Of a DNA stretch of 64,000 bases, positions 32,788-42,150 are shown one piece after another. Every line of letters begins with the position of its first letter. The first letter of the stretch is position 1. The position numbers and the translations under genes are program-made. Under the pieces are notes generated by a model. That model searched no databases. It saw nothing but the letters and a program-made list of their open reading frames with translations, and was not told the origin of the DNA. This stretch comes from Paraconiothyrium sp. Pb-2020 (lineage: Eukaryota > Ascomycota > Dothideomycetes > Pleosporales > Didymosphaeriaceae): NCBI GenBank assembly GCA_022419385.1, contig JAJUBI010000005.1, forward strand, positions 2,418,001 to 2,482,000, given 5' to 3'.

Positions 32788-35700
32788 ATGGCTCCCCACT
32801 ACCTCAAGCGCACACTATGTGCAATTCCGTTGCTGTTCCCGGGGGCGCTCTCCCACATGCAGATGGAAGAGCCCTCCCCGCTCCGCGACCCCCACTCCAA
32901 CCGCACATCCGAACCCAAAGATTACAATATTCTGACCCCTCTGCACGCTGACGGTAGCGACTTTGCCTGCAAATCGTACCAGTGGAATACACCCCTTACC
33001 ACAGTGGCGATCTATGAAGCTGGCAAAACGTACCCGCTTCGGCTACGGGGAGGTGCTACGCACGGTGGTGGGAGCTGTCAGGTCAGCTTGAGCTGCGATT
33101 ACACGCATTTCAATGTGATTAAGAGCATGGAAGGAAATTGCCCAATCGAGAAGGAGTATGAATTTACGATTCCGGAGGATGTGCCGACGCAGGAGAAATG
33201 CTTGCTTGCGTGGACGTGGTAGGTTCTCACTCTAGAAGAGTATGGGGCAGTGGAATGAGATGCTAATGGGGAGACGTAGGTTCAACAAGATTGGCAACAG
33301 AGAAATGTACATGAACTGTGCTGTTGTGGATCTGGTCAACTCTGCCTCTGCCTCTTCTTCTCGCCAACGTAGTTCCGCGTCTTCTACTAAATCTTCGTCC
33401 ACCGCGGCTGTAGCGCAGGCAGCACTGGCCCGGTATCCGGACTTATACGTTGCGAATCTGAAGAGCGTGAATGACTGCGTGACAAAGGAGACGGTGGATG
33501 TAGTGTTTGACAACCCGGGCGCTGATGTCCTGTATGGCGATGGGCTTAGTGCGAGTTCTTCGAGAATCAAGCGGCGCAACGAGGCTTGCACTGGTGTGGG
33601 AAGGACGACGACGGCATCGAGTGGTTCGGACTCGAGTAACTCTGGATCATCTGCTGACACTTTGTCATCGAGTAACACCGGATCTTCTTCAAACTCCGGC
33701 AACTCTGGCAACTCTGGGTCTGTTTCATCTTCCGGTGGGTCTACTGGTGGCGATGATGGGATGTGGCATCCGGAGAAATATGGCGGTTCGTCATCGTCAG
33801 ATAACTCTGTATCTTCATCCGCAGGCAACTCTGGTTCCTCATCATCATTCTCAGGAAATTCTGGCTCCTCAGCATCTTCAGGCAACTCTGGATCAGCATC
33901 ATCATCAAGTGGCTCCACGGGTGGTGATGACGGATTGTGGCATCCAGAGAAGTACGGCGGCTCGTCATCGTCAGGCAATTCTGAATCTTCGTCCTCAACC
34001 AATACTGGATCCTCATCGTCTAGCGGCTCAACAGGAGGCAACACCGGACAGTGGCATCCCGATGTTGGCACCTCACAGTCACCTAGCAGCTCTTCGGATG
34101 GTGGCGACGGGCAATTGCATCCTATCGCTATCAGCTCAGGCTCTTCTTCCTCATCCTCTGCGAACCAGGCGCCAAAGACAGAAGTCGAGAAGGAGCTCGC
34201 CGCGTACCTCAAGAGCCTCAACGATGACTCCTCGAGCGTTTCGCCCAGCGAAAGGGAGGACATTCCCGTTCTGAAGAAGACGAAGCTATTGCCCCAAGTC
34301 GCCGATACGGAGCGCAGCAGGGCCGGCGAATTCTTCCAGTACAGTCCCGATCAAGGCTCTGATTCAGATTTCCGGACGCAACAAATCTATTCTCGCGAGC
34401 CGCCAGATGACGAAGAGCCTACTGGGGCTCCGAACGCACCTGATTACGACTTCATCAACCACCAAGCTGAACACTCTTTGGACGACGACTCAGACTCGGA
34501 TGACGAGGAGCGCTCCTCGGATCACTCGAAGAATCCTGCATTCGATGTCGAGGAAAGTTCGAGCGATGCTGCCAACAGGGCCAGCTATTCAGATGATGAG
34601 GAGCTGCCTGATTACCTGAAGCATATTATCGCCGACCTAAAGGATAACAACGGTGATGAATATGAGGGTGATGATGATGATGATGATGATGATGATAACT
34701 CTAGCGATATTTATGATCGCCAGAAGGAGGCCAAAAAGAAGAAGAAGAAGACGAAAAAGCACAGCTCTTCAAGGTCGAGGAAGGCGAAGCATAGCAAGAC
34801 TTCATCGTCAGAAGCTGAATCAGCACCTACCGAGGCGCCGGCGAGCGAGGCTTTCTCAGCGAAAGATGATGCTGTGACGCTAACGGCCGACTTCAGGCCG
34901 CTTGTTGCAGAGGACGCTGCTGCTACACCTACCGCTGAACCTGGACCGCAAAGCAAGGCTGATGCGGCTTTTGCAATTCCTGTTAACGGAACATTGTCAG
35001 CCTTTTCGTTCCCAAATCTTACAGCATCTCCTACAGAAATTCCCACGGGACTTCCTGCAGAGCTTTCTTCTCTTTTTGCCCTTGCGGACACCACCAGTTC
35101 CTCTTCGGAATCCTCTAGTGCCCCCACAGACGTCATCATCTCCCTTGATGAGCCGTCCGTAGGCGTACCGTCCACCCCTGCAGAATCATCTTCCACCCCA
35201 GCTGCTTCCGATGTCGTTGCTCCCGGAGGAGACTGCACCCCGGGATCTTTTCTGTGCCAGAGTGAAACACAATTTTGGGTCTGCGGCCAATTTGGCGGGG
35301 ACAAGTGGACCTATGGCGCGCTTCGCGACGTCTCTCAAGGCTTGGCTTGCAAGGAAGGCAAGATTGGTCGTCGTTCTCTCAAAAAGAGAGGCTTCGGATG
35401 GTACATCGGGCAAGATGATGGGGGCTGGGGCTCAGACGACGATGAAAGCCCTCTCGACCCCATCATCGACGCGATAGACACTCTCATCAGCACCGTTCCG
35501 AGGCTGGCTACGAACAAGAAGAAAGACAATGGAAGCTCTGGCCAAAAGAACAATGATGATTGGTATCAGCCATACATCTTGCTTAAACGAAAGCTCGGAT
35601 GGTGGATATCCAGCACCAACCCAAGCAATGACGTCCCCGCCAACCCACTCGTCACTATCACCGATAAGCTAAAGAAGCTCGAATCTACACTGGACTGGAC

Positions 35701-38700
35701 CATCAGTGACCTGTCGGCTTCAAAGGACAAGAAAAAGACTCAAAAGCGTAGCTCGGGCTGGTGGCTTTCCTTCGGCGGCGACGACTCCGACGACAAGGGC
35801 TATTCTTCCGACAAGAACGACACTGATCGGGATCCTCTAGATGACATTCTTTGGAAGATTGACGACCTTTCAGGTCAGTTTGACAGGCTTAAGGGCCTGT
35901 GCGGAGACGAAGGCAAGTGGAAGCGCGGTTGGGGTTTCTTCGGCCAGTACGGCAAAGATGATATGAACAAGGAAGTTGCGAAAGGCCAGCTTGGTGACCC
36001 CTTCGAACCTATCTTGAGCAAGTTGAAAGGCTACATCCGCCTTGTGAGGAATCTACTTCCAAAGGACAAGGGACATAGCCGGCCGTATGGAGGAGGGTAT
36101 CAACACCAGCGGCCGAAGTTTCCATGGGATAAGCAGGGAAGCAATGGCTGGTATGCTAAGCGACAGATCGATTCAGGAGAGGCCGGAGATGGTGTTTCGG
36201 ATCCTGGAGACTTTGGTGACTTCCTTGGAGATGGTGTTTTTTCAGATCCTGTCTCCGATGGGGATGAGGAAGAGGCCGAGGGTGAGGGGCCTTCTCGTCG
36301 ACCTTCGGACGGACCTTCGGACGGACCTTCGGATAGGCCTTCGGATGGACCTTCGGATGGACCTGGTCGCCCATCCCGGCCCACAAGGCCAAACCGCCCC
36401 GGCAACGACATTGCTACCATCCCTGATGATTTCTCTGAAGATGAGGATGAGCCGCTAGGCCAAGATGGAGAGCAGGATGTCCCTGATCCGGCCAGCCCCA
36501 AGGGCCCAAAGGTTGGAAATCACACAGCAGGTAAGTCTTGCCCTCCCCAAACGACATGCAACGGCGCTCCTTTGGAAATGAGCCATGCTGTGAGTGCAGT
36601 ATTTACGTTCCACGGGGTCGCGCACGTGCCTGATGGCGATGGCGTTAACAATAAGGAAGAAGCTGCTTCCGGCCCTGCTCACGACGACGGTGAGGATGAC
36701 GATGCGTCAAATAGCGACGATCCGACCGGTACTTCTCAGCTCGACGTCGATCAGCCACAACCCAATGGTCCCTCAGCCACTCTTCCTGATGATGAAGATT
36801 CCGAACGCGCCGTTCCCGACGAGGAGGACTCTGTCCCTAGCGCATTTGATCCCGATATCTCTAATGCTCCCAACCCCTTTGCTCCAGGAGGTGATTTCGC
36901 TCGCCCTGGGGACGCTCCGGACGACGCTCCCTCTGATGACTTCTCCACACTTGCTGACACTGATGATGAAGATGACGCCAACACATCCAAATTTTCCACT
37001 TCACCCGACGACGAAGATAACACTGCTGAAGAAACACTCGATGTCTTCGCCAACTTCCCTCCAGAACAGCGAGGTCTTCACAAACGCCAGGATTACGGTG
37101 ATGATGTGCAAGTCCCAGGATTCTCCTACAGTGACGGCGGCGATGGAGGTAACGGGATTGATGGCGTTGAAGACGCTGCTCAGGCGCTATTTGGCAAAGA
37201 GGATGACCAATCCACTGCTGGACTTGAGGATCCGGATACGGGCGACGAGGACACCGAGAGTGGAACAAGTTCCGCTACGAAACAGCAGAAGCCTTCCAAG
37301 GACGCTTCCAAGGACGCCTCGAAAGATTCATCTGACGACTCTGAAGCCGCAGGGGACGAGAAAGGGGACGATACCAGCGATGACGATGCAGCCGACGATG
37401 AAGACGACGACGCTGACGAAGAGGAAGAGGATGAAGACGCCTCCAAGAACTCGACTCAACGAAGGATCAAGCGCCAAGATGCTGCTCCTGTGACTCTTCC
37501 TACTGGCTTCAATTTCAGCGATGGCTCCAACGGTGGTGATGGTGTCGACGATGACCCTACAGCTCTATTTGGCAACGAACCTTCGGATTATGATAACACA
37601 TGGGGTGTTTCCGAAGAAGCTAAAAATCAGTCACAGCCATCAATCGCTCCAATAATCAAGCGAGATGACCCTGTGCCGGATGGCTTTGCATTCAGTGATG
37701 GGTCTAATGGCGGCGATGGTGTCGACGATGACCCAACTGCTCTTTTCGGTAACGAGCCATCCGATTATGAGCGCCTCTGGGGCGTCTCTTATGAGGCCAA
37801 GAAACAGCTACAGTTGTCAAACGTTCCTGTGGCCAAGCGAGACGACCCGATACCTGATCCTAACACATCGGTACCTGCCGGCTTCACCTTCAGTGACGGG
37901 TCCAAGGGCGGTGACGGTGTCGACGAGGACCCTACTACTCTCTTCGGCAACGAGCCACCCGATTACGAATCCAAATGGGGTGTGTCTGAGCAAGTCAAGA
38001 ACCAGGCACAAGAGCAACAACCTCAACCACAGCGGGAGTTGTCCTCAACTCAAAACCCTCCTCTGCCCCTGCCAGCGTCAATCAAGGGATTGAGAATCTC
38101 CTCTCCGGGACATGTCAAGCCAATTACGCATCCAAACCGTCTAGAGGTTGGGAGCCCCGAGCGATATGATTGGGGCGAGAGGCGAAAGCGACAAGCTACT
38201 GGTCCTGTTCCGGCTACTGCTCCTCAACCCGAAGCCCAAGCTCCTGCTCAGGCCTCCACTGAAGCTCCTGCTCCTCAAAACGTAACTCCTCAGAACATCA
38301 TTCCTGACGTTCCGAACAACCAAGCGCCATCCGGCTTCACCTTTAGCGACGGAAGCAAAGGCGGCGACGGTGTCGACGATGACGTCACTGGGCTTTTTGG
38401 AGACGAGCCATCTGATTATGACCAAAAATGGGGTGTTGATGAGAAAGCCATAGAAGGTCAAACCAATCAAACCGCTACTCAGCTTGAAGATGATGCTGGG
38501 GCGGCCTCTGAAGGCGCATCTGTTCAAGATCCAGCCCCCCAAGCCCCAGCGGCTCAGCAAGCTCCACCACAGAAGCAGGCCTCTACCGCTGAAGCTGGCG
38601 CGCAAAGACAGCAAATCCCGGCCCTACCTGAACTTGGCAAAGCTAAAACTCAAGGCGTCCGTCCTCGTCCGGTTGCTGATTCCGATTTTGCTCCTTCTCC

Positions 38701-40357
38701 ATCTGCTGCGGTCCCGGTCATCCACAGTGTAGCGAAAGCCACTCCAGTAGGCTTCGATAGCGACAACGCACCACCTACACCGATTGGAGTCTCTTCGTCT
38801 AAATCTAACAGCGTCGGTTCTAGGCCGGTAGGCAAGCTCAAGAGTACGTCGGTCGATATCCATGATTTCCCAGATGCACCAGTTGATGATTTCGACGAGC
38901 CTTCTCCAGAAGCCGGTGATGTTGATGAATCTCAAGCGAGTCTCGCGCCGTTGAAGAAGGCGAAGGGCAAACCAGCTCCCACCCAAGCAGAAGAAGATGC
39001 AAGTACATCAGGCAGCGGATCCGTTGACACGCTTGATGAGCCCCGGCCCAGCTTCTCACCGTCTGTAAAGGCGAAGGCCAAACCGGCCCCTGGTTTCTTC
39101 GACGATATCGCTGGGAACCCAGAGCCGCTGGCGCAGGCTAACGCTGTTCCTTTGGAGACTTCTGAAGCGGAGGCCATCACTGGAAACCCAAGACCTCTGG
39201 CGCAGGCTAACGCTGTTCCTTTGGAGACTCCTGAAGCGGAGGCCATCACTGGACCAATCGGCAAGGTACGACCATCTCGCCCGCTCGGGAAGGCTGCAGC
39301 TAGCGCTCTACCCGAACCCAATGGCTTAGATGTCACCGCCGATCCGAGTATCTTAGATAAGAACGGTGGACCTGGAGCTCTTCCACCTACCGTAGGTGCA
39401 TTGAATGTAGCCGGTGTAAGACCAGGCGTTGGGCTGGGTAATGCGACTGACAAGGTATCGGAAGAGGACATCCCTAACATCTCAGTGACGGGCCCGACAC
39501 CCTCTCTGGCTACTCTTGGTCCCGATGAGGATGAGTCTGATGCTGAAAGCAGAGCAGACGAAGAGGACGGTTCTGGAGATGCCGACGTCGAGGAAGACGA
39601 CTCAAGCGACGCTACTTCGGCCGATGATAATTTCGAGCAAGACGGGGACACAAGCGACGCTACTTCGACCGATGATGACGACGCTGAAGACGAGGATTCC
39701 GATGAGAGCGAAGTCGACTCAGATGCTGATGAACAGCTGCCCAAGGAGACCGTCCTTGTCATACCTTCACCAATACCAGCTCCTGTCAATGCATCCGCTC
39801 CGCCCAACGCTTCTGCTCTGGCCTCTGCAGTCAAAGCGGCACTCGAAGAAGCTGTCGAAACACTCGAACCCACCCCATCAGAGCCATGGCGTGACGGCAT
39901 CTTGCACCACCCCGCAAGCGTTGCCCCCACTCCCCCAGGTGAGACCAACGTCGCCGCCTCCATCCTCCCCTTCTTCCTTGGGCCTGGGCCTGTCGTCCCC
40001 TCAGGCGTAACTCTAAAGTGGCCCGGTCCTTTCAACCTTCATCACTTTCCCAGCTCTACCATGCCGCCGGTGTCACAGGTTCCAAGCGTGCAAATGTCTG
40101 AGCCGACGCCTTCGACGCTGGAATCTGTGATTGTTTCAGTGACAGGGATTGCAGGAGCGCCATTGGCTCCGCTACCGACTCCGGTGGTAGTGATATCTTC
40201 GGTTCCACTAGATGCACCATTGGCGCTGCCGGGTGTGACTGGGAGTTGGCCGCCGCCGTTGCCCTTTGCAACGCCAAGTCCAGGGTTGCTAAAAGGAGCA
40301 GCAGCGAGGAGAGCTGTTGTTGCGAGAGATAGAAAGGAGGGTGTTCTGAGGGCGTAG
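32788..40357 (+). CDS. AA11 LPMO fused to a giant Lys-Arg-punctuated repeat tail
   Basis: A secreted protein of about 2,502 aa. Exons 32788-33218 and 33280-40357 (61-nt GT-AG intron). Signal peptide to Ser22, so the mature protein would begin at His23 (HMQMEEPSPL), as required for the copper histidine brace; the second brace His is His92 in GGATHGGGSCQ. The AA11 (chitin-active) domain continues to about ADVLYGDG. A Ser/Gly linker follows with WHPEKYGG repeats, then an acidic, Lys-rich stretch with nine Asp in a row, and an X278-like Cys module (CTPGSFLCQSETQFWVC). After 35384 come at least ten Lys-Arg dibasic sites separating repeat units (listed separately), then a Pro/Ala/Glu-rich end. Ordinary AA11 proteins are a few hundred residues long. 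A perfect 69-nt in-frame GTAAGT...GCAG segment at 36531-36599 may be a second intron. Convergent with the NRPS. Confidence 0.85.
33735..34125 (+). repeat. WHPEKYGG tandem repeats in Ser-rich linker
   Basis: Three copies plus one decayed copy of a motif of the form STGGDDG(M/L/Q)WHPEKYGG, separated by Ser/Asn/Gly spacers. Copies are at ~33735-33795, 33908-33965, 34021-34065 and (as GGDGQLHP) 34100-34125. They lie between the AA11 domain and the acidic region of the same protein. Confidence 0.85.
34670..34696 (+). repeat. (GAT)9 microsatellite coding for poly-Asp
   Basis: Nine perfect GAT codons encode nine aspartates in the AA11-repeat protein. Pure trinucleotide runs of this length are prone to slippage, so length may vary between strains. 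Confidence 0.95.
35384..36163 (+). repeat. Lys-Arg-GW repeat series (four divergent units)
   Basis: Four units of about 55-75 residues, each opening just after a Lys-Arg: KR-GFGWYIGQDD (KR at 35384-35389), KR-KLGWWISST (35584-35589), KR-SSGWWLSFGG (35744-35749) and KR-GWGFFGQYG (35931-35936). The series closes with the KR at 36158-36163 after SNGWYA. Each unit then carries Asp-rich sequence and an amphipathic helix of the pattern (D/N)P(L/F)xxI...L (DPIIDAIDTL, NPLVTITDKL, DPLDDILWKI, EPILSKLKGY). The layout is that of a Kex2-processed repeat protein; cleavage is inferred. Confidence 0.75.
36301..36363 (+). repeat. 12-nt tandem repeat coding PSDG/PSDR
   Basis: About five imperfect copies of a 12-nt unit of the form CCTTCGGACGGA, encoding PSDG PSDG PSDR PSDG PSDG, followed by GRPSRPTRP. 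It is a short minisatellite inside the AA11-repeat gene. Confidence 0.9.
37082..38450 (+). repeat. FSDGSxGGDGVDDD repeat series (five units) with Lys-Arg sites
   Basis: Five units of the consensus GFxFSDGSxGGDGVDDD, each followed by a (T/A)xLFG segment; units 2-5 continue with EPxDY and WGV, while unit 1 lacks both. Approximate positions: 37118-37200 (decayed), 37505-37620, 37682-37800, 37880-37998 and 38332-38450. Lys-Arg sites precede the units: 37082-37087, 37469-37474, 37658-37663, 37835-37840 and 38186-38191. Units 2-4 are spaced roughly 60-65 codons apart. The acidic Asp/Gly loops resemble calcium-binding-type turns, but no family is claimed. Confidence 0.85.
39113..39250 (+). repeat. 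Near-perfect 69-nt direct duplication
   Basis: Two head-to-tail 69-nt copies (39113-39181 and 39182-39250) encode 23-residue units of the form GNP(E/R)PLAQANAVPLET followed by (S/P)EAEAIT. Only a few substitutions separate them, so the duplication looks recent relative to the other repeats of the gene. Confidence 0.9.
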
Positions 40358-40579
40358 TTCAAAAAAGTATTTTGGGATGATGGGCGAAGGGCATGAGAGG
40401 GGAAGGAAAGGTATTTTTTAGGCGTTTGTACTGTCTCGTTTGGTAGGTGCATGCATGTTGGTCATTCTTACGCCAGTGTTTTGTATAGCATAATGATGAT
40501 TGATGTGTCTTGTACTGTGTGCTACTTCTTGTCTATGTTGCTCTCTAATCGATCTCAAAGCAATCTATAGCTATACTAC

Positions 40580-42150
40580 TTACTCCCCTCCCAGTAGCCG
40601 GATCTGCTGATTCTTGCTACCATTCTCAATGACACTCTCCACACTGACATCTGCACCTGTGGCCTTGCTATAGAACTCAGCTAAAAGCACAGCAGCCATC
40701 AGATCGCCCCTGATATCCCACCATTCTAGGTCTTGGTCTTCGCTTGCACCAGCGCCGAAGACCTCCTCCCAAGCACGCGCAACGATCTCCTCGACACCAG
40801 TGATTGAAAATGCAGCCTGCGGTTCCACCTTCGCGAAGTACTTCGCCTTGGCGTTATCCTCGTCATACGCAATGGGTATTTGCGCAGCACTACCAGAAGG
40901 CATCAAAACTCTAGTATCCTGGTTCACAGAAATGTGCTCGATGTTCTTACACAGCATATCCAGCATCAGCTGGGCTATCTCATCCTCCACCACGCCATCC
41001 GCAAACGTCAAGTCCACAGAGAACATTCCCTCACTCACAGGCGCAGTCCAGATCCAAACATCTGCAACATCATGCGGCGGACTGTAACCCGTCATTTCGC
41101 TGCCTGCACTGGCAGACAGCACTTCTCCGAAAAATTGCTTGCCAAAGTTGGTGTGCTGTAATATTGAGCTGAAACGCGTTGCTTTAGGCCAATTGGTGCA
41201 GCGCTCGATGATCTGCCGCATGCCAAAGTTCTCGTGCGGCATGCTAGCGAGGTGTTGGTCTTGTACAAAGTGTAAGAGGTCGCTGTTCGTCCATGTCAAT
41301 TGAAGTTGGACTCGCACGGGGATGATGTTCATGCAGGGGCCGACAACATCTTGTATGCCGGCTAGTGAGCCGTTGCGACCTGAAACGACTTGGCCAAAGA
41401 CAGTGTCGGGCGTGAGTGCCAGAGAGGACAGGACGAGGGCCCAAGCTGCTTTTACGGTGGTGGCGAAGGTCACGCCTTGAGTGTTGAGGAAAGAAGGCGT
41501 GACGGTGCGGCTGAACATACGGTTGACGGGGTTCTTGTACGGAACCCTTTTGTGGTGGAGAACGTTTGTCATGTGTGAATCCTTGAGCAAGGCGGACCAG
41601 AACGTTTCTGATCGGCGAGTACCCTCATTGCGCACGTTATAAATGAAGGAGGAATAGGGTTTGCTGTTAGAAAGAGCAATGCCTTCGTATGCGGCTTTAA
41701 TGTCTTGGAGAATGCTGGGCAAGCTTATGCCGTCGTATTGGGCGTGTGAGATCCGGAGAACGAGGCGGTGCCTGTTGTCGCGCAGCTTGACGAGGATAAA
41801 TCGCATAATACCATGACCTAAAATGACTGGTCGCTCCATATCTTTCTCGATCAGAGCGCGAGGTACGGCCTCGTCGCGACTCTCGTCGTGATGTTCGTAG
41901 CAGGTGTACTCCGGTTCATACTGTTTCAGAACAACCTGCAGCAAGCGCTGGTCTTGCACGACTAAGACGGTTCTTAGGATTGGGTGGCGTGCAATCACCG
42001 ACAAGCAAGCCTTTTTGAGCTCTTTGATGTCGAGCTTCGTGTCGAACCTGATGCCGAAGTAATTCATGTACCCGCGAGTTCGAAGGTGGCCAGCCGCCAA
42101 AGTCCAGGACTGGTAGTCCGTTGCTTCGAGCACGTCTTCGATGTTTTCAA
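40580..42150 (-). other. NRPS terminus: CT domain and serine-less carrier
   Basis: A condensation-like domain starting at DVLEATDYQSW (~42120) with RISHAQYDGISL (~41740), the SHxxYDGxS form typical of fungal terminal CT domains that release peptides by macrocyclisation. After it comes a carrier-like segment, EWWDIRGDLMAAVLLAEF (~40690-40730), whose phosphopantetheine Ser is replaced (GDL instead of GDS), then the stop. No thioesterase or reductase domain is present. Confidence 0.82.

Noticed and set aside
33232..34263. 343-codon open frame antisense to the AA11-repeat gene
   Set aside because: It mirrors the Ser/Gly/Asp codon bias of the plus-strand gene (repetitive Glu/Pro/Leu/Asp peptide) and has no independent motif.
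34711..35304. 197-codon antisense frame with poly-Phe
   Set aside because: The poly-Phe run is the complement of the Lys-rich stretch of the sense gene.
38932..40035. 367-codon antisense open frame in the same gene
   Set aside because: Another shadow of GC-rich Ala/Glu/Asp codons; a low-complexity Ser/Ala product with no domain.
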